DNA of 12,583 bases from JACZSB01 sp965372015 (lineage in GTDB: Bacteria > Fidelibacterota > Marinisomatia > SCGC-AAA003-L08 > TS1B11). Of the stretch, positions 1-6,626 are shown piece by piece; the stretch's first letter is position 1, and each line of letters starts with the position of its first letter. Position numbers and translations under genes: made by a program. The stretch lies in assembly GCA_965372015.1 (NCBI GenBank), contig CBDVAP010000084.1, positions 1 to 12,583 on the forward strand, written 5' to 3'. Below the pieces are notes generated by a model that saw nothing but the letters and a program-made list of their open reading frames with translations, did not search any database and had not been told where the DNA came from.

Positions 1-209
1 AGCAGCAGCAGCAGCAGCAGGGTCCTGAGGAAGATCACCAGCCAGTGGCGCCAGCGCAACCGGCGGATGGAATGATGACGCATCCGGCGCAAGAACTGTA
101 GTGAGCTGAAATCCAGCACTTTGGTGTTCAAGCGGCTGATCAGGTGGATCAGCAACGGTAGGGCGATAGCGGGCAGCGCCCAGAGTACCTGGGGAAACAG
201 GAAGCTCAT
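1..209 (-). CDS. BatA-type aerotolerance regulator N-terminal domain protein (partial, cut by left edge)
   Basis: Only the first 69 codons are in the window. The ATG at 209-207 overlaps the TGA of the upstream gene (ATGA), so translation is probably coupled. The N-terminus (MSFLFPQVLWALPAIALPLL, then IHLISR) is a first membrane helix ending in the short His-Leu-Ile basic turn typical of the BatA N-terminal domain. A basic stretch (residues 41-55) follows, and a second helix begins at about residue 56. This fits the two-helix N-terminal domain found in BatA proteins and in larger membrane proteins with a C-terminal von Willebrand A domain or periplasmic region. The visible part ends in a run of six Leu, all CTG codons. 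The full length and C-terminal domain cannot be seen, so the exact subfamily is open. The role is probably at the cell membrane; family function is poorly defined. Confidence 0.72.
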   Translation of the reverse strand, partial: MSFLFPQVLWALPAIALPLLIHLISRLNTKVLDFSSLQFLRRMRHHSIRRLRWRHWLVIFLRTLLLLLL

Positions 210-799
210 AACGGCGTGGTCATCATTAAGGTCATCACTCCACCGGCGAACAGTGGCATGGCAACGTTATCGTTGATTATTCCCCAGGGGATCAATTCCG
301 CTATGGTGGCGGTAGCTGCGCCGGCCAGTGCCACCGAGCCGGGAAATCCTCCGGCCAGAGCTGTCACCAGGCATACCACGAAGCAGGCGGCCGTGCCTTC
401 TAAGGTTTTATTGCCGATACGCAGGCGGCCGTACCGTATTCCCACCAGTGCGGCTGCTGTGTCACCCAGGCTCATGAACAGCATGGCCAGGATGGCTACA
501 GTTGCCGGGAACAGTACTACCGCCGATAGTGCTCCCAGGAAGACGAAACTGGCGCCGGTGAAACGCTCGGCTTCGCTGGAGCGGGTCAGGGCGCCGAAGA
601 TTCGCTGGTAGTATCGCCGGCCCCAGGCAGTGCTGGTGCGCAACACTTCCGCGCTAAGTAAACCGATGGTCATAACGCCCAGGACAATTATGGTGATGTC
701 ACGGCCGGCCAGCCAGTAGCCTAGCGGTATCAGGCTTGAGGCCAGGTGAACCCACTTGCGGCCCAGCTCCTCGGGGGGGATTTTCCGGGCACCGGTCAC
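206..799 (-). CDS. Dolichol kinase / DGK1 / VTE5-like membrane CTP-dependent kinase or cytidylyltransferase
   Basis: A 197-residue polytopic membrane protein. The start is GTG at 799-797, inside the TGA of rpe (GTGA overlap); an in-frame stop at 812-814 excludes a longer form. Residues 10-20 contain an E-E-x-x-R-K-x-x-H pattern, and residues 112-135 hold G-D-T-A-A-A-L-V-G followed by G-N-K-T-L-E-G. These two blocks are the signature shared by the SEC59/DGK1/VTE5 family and the related CdsA fold. Family members phosphorylate lipid alcohols (dolichol, diacylglycerol, phytol) using CTP. About five to six hydrophobic segments fill the rest. The substrate in this organism cannot be told from sequence. 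It sits between rpe and a BatA-like gene in one overlapping operon. It is often annotated as phosphatidate cytidylyltransferase, but it is much shorter than CdsA, so a lipid-alcohol kinase is the better reading. Confidence 0.78.
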   Translation of the reverse strand: MTGARKIPPEELGRKWVHLASSLIPLGYWLAGRDITIIVLGVMTIGLLSAEVLRTSTAWGRRYYQRIFGALTRSSEAERFTGASFVFLGALSAVVLFPATVAILAMLFMSLGDTAAALVGIRYGRLRIGNKTLEGTAACFVVCLVTALAGGFPGSVALAGAATATIAELIPWGIINDNVAMPLFAGGVMTLMMTTPL

Positions 800-1437
800 C
801 GGCTGAGATCTTTAAAGCGAGCGGGGATATCCGCAGCCTGGTATAGCCCGGAGCCCACCACGGCGATATCGATACCGGTGGCCGATACCCTTCCAATAGT
901 ATCCAGATTGACCCCGCCATCCACCGCCACCAGGTAAGGCCGGTCTTGCCGGGCAGTCACGGCCGTTTTCATCGTCTCCAGACTCTCCTCGATGAACTGT
1001 TGGCCGCCAAAGCCTGGTTGAACCGACATAATAAGCAGATAATCCAGTAAATCGATGTAAGGCGATAGAGCGCTGAAATCGGAATCGGGGTTGATGGCCA
1101 CCCCCGGCACAGCGCCCAACTCCCGAATGGTCGTCAGGTCCCGAGCCAGATTCCGGCTGGCCTCCAGGTGCACAATCAGGGTGTGCGCCCCGGCCTGGAC
1201 AAATTGCTCCAAATAGCGCTCGGGATGCTCAATCATCAGATGGACATCCAGCCGGGCCGTGGCCAGCCGGTGTATGGCAGCCACAATCATAGGGCCGAAG
1301 GTGATGTTGGGCACAAAATGGCCGTCCATCACGTCGATGTGCAAGCGGGTGGCTCCGGCAGCTTCCACCACTTTTATCTGTTCCTCCAGGTGGGCGAAAT
1401 CCGCGCTGAGCAAGCTGGGTGAGATAGTGTAGCTCAT
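796..1437 (-). CDS. rpe: Ribulose-phosphate 3-epimerase
   Basis: This 213-residue protein has the usual family length. It interconverts D-ribulose 5-phosphate and D-xylulose 5-phosphate in the pentose phosphate or Calvin pathway, in the cytosol. The TIM-barrel landmarks are all present: P-S-L-L-S-A-D near the N-terminus (7-13), metal ligands His33 and Asp35 in H-I-D-V-M-D-G, His66 in D-V-H-L-M, the loop M-S-V-x-P-G-F-G-G-Q (137-146), and the catalytic/metal Asp173 in V-D-G-G-V-N. The ATG at 1437-1435 overlaps the stop of the PASTA gene (ATGA), with a purine-rich GAGGCGGGG stretch just before it. No residue is out of place; the call is secure. Confidence 0.97.
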   Translation of the reverse strand: MSYTISPSLLSADFAHLEEQIKVVEAAGATRLHIDVMDGHFVPNITFGPMIVAAIHRLATARLDVHLMIEHPERYLEQFVQAGAHTLIVHLEASRNLARDLTTIRELGAVPGVAINPDSDFSALSPYIDLLDYLLIMSVQPGFGGQQFIEESLETMKTAVTARQDRPYLVAVDGGVNLDTIGRVSATGIDIAVVGSGLYQAADIPARFKDLSR

Positions 1438-2189
1438 TCGCCCCGCCTCTTTGCCTGGCTCTGGTCGTAGGTGCTGACGGTGAGGTTGACGGCCCGCTTT
1501 AGCTTCAGGACCGTGCCCCCGGCAATGCTCTGCTCCACTACCGTATTGGGCAGCAGGTTGGGGGCGTAAATGTAGCGTACATGGCCTACATCCAGGCCGG
1601 CGTCAAGGATCTCCCGGCGCGCAATCTGGTAACCCATACCGATAACGCTGGGTACATAGTAGGAAATGGGCGGCTGGCCCTTGCTGACCATCAGTGAGAT
1701 GCCCGAGCTGCGGCGGAGCAGATTGCCCCCTTTCGGCGACTGCCAGGTAACCATCCCCGAGGGATAATCATCACTATAGGTGGTCATCACGGTATCGATA
1801 CCAAGGCCCGCTCGAGCCGCTGCTATCTCGGCGGCCCGCAGGGTCATCCTTACCAGGTCCGGGATTTCCACCATTTTTTCCTCGGCGGTGACTGTCAGCA
1901 GTATGATCCGGCCCCGCTTAACCCGGGAATAAGCCTGGGGGTGCATTTCAAATATCTGGTTGGGAGGATATTCCTGAGTGTGGGTCACCGCGGCCTTCGT
2001 GGCCCGGAAGCCGCCCTTGCGCAGAATCTTGGCGGCATTAGGGTAGGGCAACCCCACGACATTGGGCAGGAATCGCACCTGGCCGTGCCGGACATACAAC
2101 GGCATTATTGCTTGGTCCAGGAATAGCCCGAGGATCAGTCCCAGCACCGCCAGGGCGGCAAAATACCTCAGCATGGCCCGGTAGCTCAT
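1434..2189 (-). CDS. Membrane-anchored PASTA-repeat protein without a kinase domain
   Basis: A 251-residue protein with only about eight residues before a membrane helix (roughly 9-30). Three PASTA domains follow outside the membrane: about 38-102, 106-170 and 177-240. Each begins with a V-P/I-P-type strand (F-L-P-N-V-V-G, V-E-I-P-D-L-V, Y-V-P-S-V-I-G), then a helix rich in Ala/Leu, an S-P-x-G-type turn, and a strand ending in V-S or V-T. PASTA domains bind peptidoglycan fragments and related ligands and are usually the sensor part of Ser/Thr kinases (PrkC, PknB) or of PBPs. Here there is no kinase or transpeptidase domain. It lies between rsmB and rpe, where Firmicutes carry the PASTA kinase prkC. 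It overlaps both neighbours by 4 bp. A scaffold or cell-wall sensor role is inferred only. Confidence 0.88.
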   Translation of the reverse strand: MSYRAMLRYFAALAVLGLILGLFLDQAIMPLYVRHGQVRFLPNVVGLPYPNAAKILRKGGFRATKAAVTHTQEYPPNQIFEMHPQAYSRVKRGRIILLTVTAEEKMVEIPDLVRMTLRAAEIAAARAGLGIDTVMTTYSDDYPSGMVTWQSPKGGNLLRRSSGISLMVSKGQPPISYYVPSVIGMGYQIARREILDAGLDVGHVRYIYAPNLLPNTVVEQSIAGGTVLKLKRAVNLTVSTYDQSQAKRRGE

Positions 2190-3547
2190 GTCTTCCTCAA
2201 GCGTACGGCGAAAACTCCATCCACCTGATGCTCAGGGGGAAAGGTGGCCAGCGCACCCCGGTCATCGAGCCATCCGGCCGGTACCCCCGGCGGCAGGGGG
2301 TCGATGTAGTACTGTTGGTTCCGGTGCTGAAAAGCGGTCACCAGGTCCCAGTTCTCTTCAGGCTCTAAGGAACAGGTGGCGTAAACTAGCAGGCCCCTGG
2401 TTACCAGCAGCTGGGCGGCGCGTTCCAGCAGGGCCAGCTGCAGGGCAATCATCTCCGTCAAATGTTCTGGTTTTCGACGCCAGCGCAGGTCCGCACGGCG
2501 GCCAACTACTCCGGTACCGGTGCAGGGGGCATCGATGAGGATTTTATCAGCCTTCGGCAACGCCACCGTCATTACGTCACCAGGGTAGAGGTCCACGTTC
2601 TTCAGGCCCAGGCGATTAATGGTGTCACGTATCAAAGCCACCCGCTGGGGGTCGATTTCGCAGGCTGCCACCCGTCCAGCAGAACCGACCTTATCGGCCA
2701 GAGCGGCCGCTTTACCTCCGGGACCGGCGCACAGGTCGATGATCGTTTCCCCCGGTTGAGGATCCACCGCCGCCACCACGGCGCCGGCTGAGGGGTCCTG
2801 AACGATAAACGAGCCGCCGGCCAGCATCTCGGCCGACAATAGTGGGGCCGGAGACGGTTCAGCGGCCAGGTAATCAGGCAGCAGCGAATGGGGGTGCAGC
2901 CGGACCCCTTTATCCATCGCTCTGGCGGCTAGTTGCTGCTGCAGTTTTTCGTCGACCCGCCGGCGGAACCAGACGGTTGGTGACTGATTGTTCCATTCCA
3001 TCAGTGCCACCGCGCGCTCGCGTCCCCACTGCCGGAGCCATTTCTCTACCAGCCATTGCGGATGGCTGTAAGCAGTGGCTAGATCTTCAGGTCCGGACAG
3101 GTCTGCCGGGGGAGTTGGGTCCCGGCGGCTTAGTTCCCGCAGTACACCGTTTACCAGTCCGGCCGCTCGGCCAAGGCTGTTGGCTCGGGCCAAATTTACG
3201 GTAGTGTCCAGGGCAGCCCGGGCCGGTACCGAGTCCATGTAACGCAACTGGTAGGCCCCCAATCGCAGCAGGCGGCGAACCTGCGGCTCCAAACGGTGGA
3301 AGCGGCCATTGTAGCAGCCGGACAGGTCGGCATCCAGGCGGGCCTGCATCCGGGTGGCTCCCAGGACCAATTCGGTAGTGAACCGGCGCTCACGATCTGA
3401 TAAAGCCGATCCCGCCAGGGCGGAATGCAACAGATCGTTTATCTTGCCGCCGCGGTGCGCAGCTGCCAGTACACCAAAGGCGGTCTGCCGGGCCGGGTCA
3501 ACTTTGACACCACCATCAGCACGTTTTCCTATGTGTCTGGCCGCCAA
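2186..3547 (-). CDS. rsmB: 16S rRNA m5C967 methyltransferase RsmB (Sun family)
   Basis: This 453-residue protein has an N-terminal NusB-like RNA-binding domain (about 15-140) and a C-terminal SAM-dependent m5C methyltransferase domain. Visible motifs: the SAM loop D-L-C-A-G-P-G-G-K (271-279), D-A-P-C-T-G-T-G with Cys342, and Y-A-T-C-S-L-E-P-E-E-N with Cys392, the pair of cysteines used for catalysis and product release. It methylates C967 of 16S rRNA (E. coli numbering). The start is a TTG at 3547-3545; a GGAG six bases upstream (inside the end of fmt) supports it, and no ATG or GTG lies nearby in the first conserved region. The gap to the fmt stop is 3 bp. The stop overlaps the PASTA gene start (ATGA). 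The NusB domain in front rules out most other RNA m5C methyltransferases. Confidence 0.95.
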   Translation of the reverse strand: MAARHIGKRADGGVKVDPARQTAFGVLAAAHRGGKINDLLHSALAGSALSDRERRFTTELVLGATRMQARLDADLSGCYNGRFHRLEPQVRRLLRLGAYQLRYMDSVPARAALDTTVNLARANSLGRAAGLVNGVLRELSRRDPTPPADLSGPEDLATAYSHPQWLVEKWLRQWGRERAVALMEWNNQSPTVWFRRRVDEKLQQQLAARAMDKGVRLHPHSLLPDYLAAEPSPAPLLSAEMLAGGSFIVQDPSAGAVVAAVDPQPGETIIDLCAGPGGKAAALADKVGSAGRVAACEIDPQRVALIRDTINRLGLKNVDLYPGDVMTVALPKADKILIDAPCTGTGVVGRRADLRWRRKPEHLTEMIALQLALLERAAQLLVTRGLLVYATCSLEPEENWDLVTAFQHRNQQYYIDPLPPGVPAGWLDDRGALATFPPEHQVDGVFAVRLRKT

Positions 3548-3550
3548 CGC

Positions 3551-4480
3551 CTACTCCAGCAACTGCCCTACCGCCAGTTGGCGACCCCGCAGGAAATCCT
3601 TGACCGAAAGCCGCCGTCGGCCTTCCAGTTGCACCGCGGCCACCTGCAACGAACCTCCGCCGGTGGCAATTTCGATGAAACCGCCGCTGGTATCCAATAC
3701 TACCCCCGGAGTTCCGGCACCACTACCTTTTCGGGCGTCGAATATCTTCAGCCGTTGGCCTTCTAAGCGGGTAAACGCCCCGGGAGCCGGCGAAAAAGCC
3801 CGGACCTGATTGACAATCCGAGCGGCTGGCGTATGCCAATCGATCAACAGGTCGCTGGGTTTGATCTTCGGGGCGGCTGTCGGCGGCTGGTTCGGGGCCT
3901 CTGCCTGCGGCCGGGGCTGGAGGGTACCCCGTTCCAACCCATCGATCGATTTCACCAGCAGCTGCGCCCCTTTGCGGGCCAGGCGCTCGGAAAGCGAGCC
4001 GAAATCATCCTGCGGGGCGATAGGCTCCTCCCTTTGCAGGAGGATGCCTCCGGCGTCAATGCGGTTGGTAAGAACAATGGTGGTGATGCCGGTCATGTTT
4101 TCGCCATTGAGCAGGCAGTGTTGGATGGGAGCCGCCCCGCGATATTGCGGTAGCAGCGATGGATGCAGGTTTATGGCGCCGTTGGGAATGATCTCCAGCA
4201 GTGAATCGGGGAGAATACGAAAGGCCACCACTACCAGCAAGTCCACAGCAAAGGCCGCGACCTGTTCCAGGAAGGCGGGCTCTCCCAACCGGGCGGGCTG
4301 AAGAACCGGATATCCCAGCTCCCGGGCTTGCTGTTTAACCGGCGGACTCTGGACCTTGCGGCCCCGCCCGCTGCTCTTATCCAGCCCGGTAACCACGGCC
4401 ACCACCTGGTGGGACGATTGGTGCAATCTCTGAAGAGCGGGGATGGCGAAATCAGGGGTTCCCAGATAGACGACTTTCAT
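3551..4480 (-). CDS. fmt: Methionyl-tRNA formyltransferase
   Basis: This 309-residue enzyme transfers a formyl group from 10-formyl-tetrahydrofolate to initiator Met-tRNA, allowing bacterial translation initiation. The N-terminus (M-K-V-V-Y-L-G-T-P-D-F-A) is the classic Fmt start. The catalytic site is seen as I-N-L-H-P-S-L-L-P-Q-Y-R-G-A-A-P-I (103-119; Asn104 and His106) and R-I-D-A-G-G-I (140-146; Asp142). The C-terminal OB-fold region (about 210-305) includes the W-x-x-x-A-x-x-I-x-N-x-V-R-A-F-x-P-x-P-G-A pattern. It lies directly after def, the enzyme that later removes the formyl group, with 34 bp between them; rsmB follows after 3 bp. The ribosome binding site is poorly placed (AAGGATGG about 14 bases before the ATG), but the conserved N-terminus fixes the start. 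Confidence 0.97.
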   Translation of the reverse strand: MKVVYLGTPDFAIPALQRLHQSSHQVVAVVTGLDKSSGRGRKVQSPPVKQQARELGYPVLQPARLGEPAFLEQVAAFAVDLLVVVAFRILPDSLLEIIPNGAINLHPSLLPQYRGAAPIQHCLLNGENMTGITTIVLTNRIDAGGILLQREEPIAPQDDFGSLSERLARKGAQLLVKSIDGLERGTLQPRPQAEAPNQPPTAAPKIKPSDLLIDWHTPAARIVNQVRAFSPAPGAFTRLEGQRLKIFDARKGSGAGTPGVVLDTSGGFIEIATGGGSLQVAAVQLEGRRRLSVKDFLRGRQLAVGQLLE

Positions 4481-4514
4481 GGAAACCGTGCCATCCTTCC
4501 CATCGCGTTAACAT

Positions 4515-5045
4515 TTAAAGAATAATACCAGTACTCGGAGCTCCGGTCTCTGCTATCTCCGACAGGCGCTTGTTAATCAGCGACCGCTTGGCCGGGGTCA
4601 GATAATCGGTAAAAAACACTCCGTTTAAATGGTCTACCTCGTGCTGGATGACTCGGGCCAACAGACCATCGAACAAGTCTTCGTGGGCTTCGCCATCCTC
4701 ATCTAAGTACCCCAAAACAATCTCAGCCGGGCGAGGGATGGTGGCCCGAATCTCGGGGATGCTCAGGCAGCCCTCCTCCATCTCCGCCAGACCCCGGGTC
4801 TCCCGAATCTCAGGATTGATGATGATTCGGGGACGGTCATCCTCTTCCTCAACCTGGCTGATATCGACCACCATAAAGTTCAGGCCCACACCTATCTGGT
4901 TGGCGGCCAACCCCATTCCGGCCTCCTCGTACATGGTATCGAACATGTCATCCACCAGCGCCATAGCGTCATTAATGTTTTCGACCGGCGCGGTTTTTTT
5001 TCTGAGAACAGGATCGCCGAACTTGACAACCGGGAGGACTGCCAT
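4515..5045 (-). CDS. def: Peptide deformylase
   Basis: A 176-residue metalloenzyme that removes the N-formyl group from nascent proteins. All three motifs are present: G-M-G-L-A-A-N-Q-I-G (43-52, with Gln50), E-G-C-L-S-I-P (91-97, metal ligand Cys93) and Q-H-E-V-D-H-L-N-G (134-142, metal ligands His135 and His139 and catalytic Glu136). Motif 1 has Asn where many deformylases have Pro (G-L-A-A-P-Q); as I recall the Asn form is common in several phyla, so it is not a sign of loss of function. The ATG at 5045-5043 shares one base with the yajC TGA (TGATG), suggesting translational coupling. There is no strong ribosome binding site of its own. It pairs functionally with fmt just downstream. Confidence 0.97.
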   Translation of the reverse strand: MAVLPVVKFGDPVLRKKTAPVENINDAMALVDDMFDTMYEEAGMGLAANQIGVGLNFMVVDISQVEEEDDRPRIIINPEIRETRGLAEMEEGCLSIPEIRATIPRPAEIVLGYLDEDGEAHEDLFDGLLARVIQHEVDHLNGVFFTDYLTPAKRSLINKRLSEIAETGAPSTGIIL

Positions 5046-5380
5046 CAGTCGGCCGCGGGCGCCTCTGAACCGTCACCGGCGGGGCCCACGATATAGGCGC
5101 GGGCCACTGTGAGTTTGGCTCCCTTACCAACATCCAGGATCACCTTGGAATCTTCCTTGCCCTTGAAAGCCTCGATCTTGCCATAGATACCACCGCGGGT
5201 AATCACTTGGTCACCCTTCTTCAGAGCGGCCAACAAGTCGCCTTGGGCCTTCCTTCGTTTCATCTGCGGGCGGATAAGCAGAAAATAGATGATGGCGAAC
5301 ATCAGCACCATCGGCAGAAACGCCAGCGCCCCTCCTCCCGACTGCTGACCGGGTTGGCTTAAAGCATATAAAACGTCCAA
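5045..5380 (-). CDS. yajC: Preprotein translocase subunit YajC
   Basis: A 111-residue single-pass membrane protein, the accessory subunit of the Sec holotranslocon (with SecDF and YidC). It shows the family pattern: a short Gly/Gln/Ser-rich lead, one helix (about 19-36) ending in I-Y-F-L-L-I-R-P-Q-M-K-R-R-K, and the cytosolic block K-K-G-D-Q-V-I-T-R-G-G-I-Y-G-K-I (54-69). The start is TTG at 5380-5378, supported by an AAAGGAG motif five bases upstream (rc of 5386-5392). The usual neighbours secD and secF are absent; instead yajC heads the def-fmt-rsmB operon. A candidate promoter lies about 25 bp upstream. Confidence 0.95.
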   Translation of the reverse strand: MDVLYALSQPGQQSGGGALAFLPMVLMFAIIYFLLIRPQMKRRKAQGDLLAALKKGDQVITRGGIYGKIEAFKGKEDSKVILDVGKGAKLTVARAYIVGPAGDGSEAPAAD

Positions 5381-5405
5381 TTATACTCCTTTTTCCATTG
5401 GCGGT

Positions 5406-5434
5406 AATTTACGACGGCGGCTACCGGTTAACAA
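5406..5434 (-). promoter_or_regulatory. Candidate sigma70-type promoter for the yajC-def-fmt operon
   Basis: On the minus strand, TTGTTA (rc of 5429-5434) and TAAATT (rc of 5406-5411) lie exactly 17 bp apart, each matching the consensus at four of six positions. Initiation would fall near 5399, about 20 bases before the yajC TTG and just ahead of its AAAGGAG. Spacing and position are good; the hexamers are only moderate, and the sigma factor preferences of this organism are unknown. Confidence 0.35.
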
Positions 5435-5493
5435 TGCGGTCAGCCGTGGTCCCCGGGATGAAAACCGTTCCTGAGTCCCTTAATGAATTATTC

Positions 5494-5508
5494 GTGGAAA
5501 AGTTCCAC
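5494..5508. promoter_or_regulatory. Perfect 6+3+6 palindrome upstream of yajC, possible operator
   Basis: GTGGAA-AAG-TTCCAC is a perfect inverted repeat with a 3-bp centre. It lies about 60 bp upstream of the candidate yajC promoter, in the 180-bp gap after the DUF697-like gene. Its TTCCACC arm can also pair with GGTGGGAA at 5529-5536 (one bulge), enclosing a CCGG-TTT-CCGG element; on the minus strand that larger hairpin is followed by CTTTTCC, so a weak terminator for the upstream gene is an alternative. Neither reading is strong. Confidence 0.25.
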
Positions 5509-5560
5509 CCGGTTTCCGGATTTCGTGTGGTGGGAAGTTGCTGTGGGTAGGCGTAAGCCG

Positions 5561-6568
5561 CTAATTACCGGCGGTATCGCCAATTTCCCGGGCGGCTGTT
5601 CCACTCCGGCGGCCCGTAATACCCCGCACCGATCGGGTCACCACCGATTTGAGGCCCTCGAAAGTGGCGGCAGGCATGCGCCGCAGGTGGTCCTTGGCGG
5701 CATTCCAGATAATCCGGGAAAGGGTGCTCGAGGCTTCATCCACCAGCGGCTCGAGCATGACGGCGGCCTCCATGTTAACCGCGTGGCGCTCGACTTCCAG
5801 GTCCACTGAACCACCTTCCAAGGCACGGTGGAAGAACCTGCGGGTCAGCAGTCCTATCCTCAGGGTAACTAGAGCATTGGAGGATCCCTGGACGACGGCG
5901 TCCGATATCAGGATCGATACCAGGTTCGCCCCGGGAATGGCCCCCACTATCGAGGCGCCTACCAACGCCGGCCCGATCTGGGAGCCCAGGTTCAATTCTT
6001 CGCTGTCGCTGGGTCGCATGGCTGCCTCGATCACATCGGCATACACTGAGGGTAGCACTTTTATCCTGGAGTGGGGATAATATAAATCGGCCAGCTTGTT
6101 GATTAGTGAGACCTGCTTACCAAGCAGTACCACGGTATCCAGGCGCCCTGATTGTGATATGGCCATATGATAGAAAATAGTTTCGGCCGCTTCCAACATC
6201 AGGCTATTCGATTTCTCGAGCAGCTGAATATATACCTCATTCAGGAAATAAGGACTGTCGGTGGTCACCTGTGTGAAGTCGATTACCGGGTGCCGGCGAT
6301 GTTGCCGGGCCAGATGGGCCAGGTAGCGGTTATGAGCCCAGCTGCCGGCCACCCATGACCGCCGGGTGCGGTGAAGAGCCGAAACAAGTACTGCCAAAGG
6401 GTACAACACGACTGTCCAGAAAAGAGAAGCAAGAAATAACCCGGCCGGCCATCCTAAAACCGGGTGCACCAGCATGACCAATCTGACTAGGTTGCTACCG
6501 GCGACGAGGATAAACATACCCAGCAAACCGAAAAAACTGAGACTACTATAGATCAAAACTCGTTTCAT
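5561..6568 (-). CDS. Membrane protein with DUF697 (YcjF-like) domain
   Basis: A 335-residue protein. Two membrane helices lie near the N-terminus (about 5-24 and 42-65), then a basic cytosolic stretch (66-95). Residues about 125-250 resemble DUF697: a helix with I-F-Y-H-M-A-I-S-Q-S-G-R-L-D, then V-L-L-G-K-Q-V-S-L-I-N-K-L-A-D-L-Y-Y, and a Gly/Ala-rich hydrophobic segment (about 195-225) with G-A-x-I-V-G-A-I-P-G-A-N-L. DUF697 is usually fused to, or beside, GTPases (YcjF/YcjX and Era-like proteins), but no GTPase motif is seen here. The C-terminal 80 residues are helical, charged and unassigned. The start is the ATG at 6568; no clear ribosome binding site is seen. It follows dusB by 58 bp and precedes yajC by 180 bp. 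The function is unknown; the domain assignment rests on pattern memory. Confidence 0.7.
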   Translation of the reverse strand: MKRVLIYSSLSFFGLLGMFILVAGSNLVRLVMLVHPVLGWPAGLFLASLFWTVVLYPLAVLVSALHRTRRSWVAGSWAHNRYLAHLARQHRRHPVIDFTQVTTDSPYFLNEVYIQLLEKSNSLMLEAAETIFYHMAISQSGRLDTVVLLGKQVSLINKLADLYYPHSRIKVLPSVYADVIEAAMRPSDSEELNLGSQIGPALVGASIVGAIPGANLVSILISDAVVQGSSNALVTLRIGLLTRRFFHRALEGGSVDLEVERHAVNMEAAVMLEPLVDEASSTLSRIIWNAAKDHLRRMPAATFEGLKSVVTRSVRGITGRRSGTAAREIGDTAGN

Positions 6569-6626
6569 GCAGAGATGGAATGTGGATTTGAATCGAAATT
6601 ACGGCAGAAGTGATTTGACATGCTAT

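Noticed and set aside
4515..5045. Asn for Pro in peptide deformylase motif 1 as a sign of inactivity
   Set aside because: Metal ligands and the catalytic Glu are intact and the Asn variant is, as far as I recall, common in several phyla.
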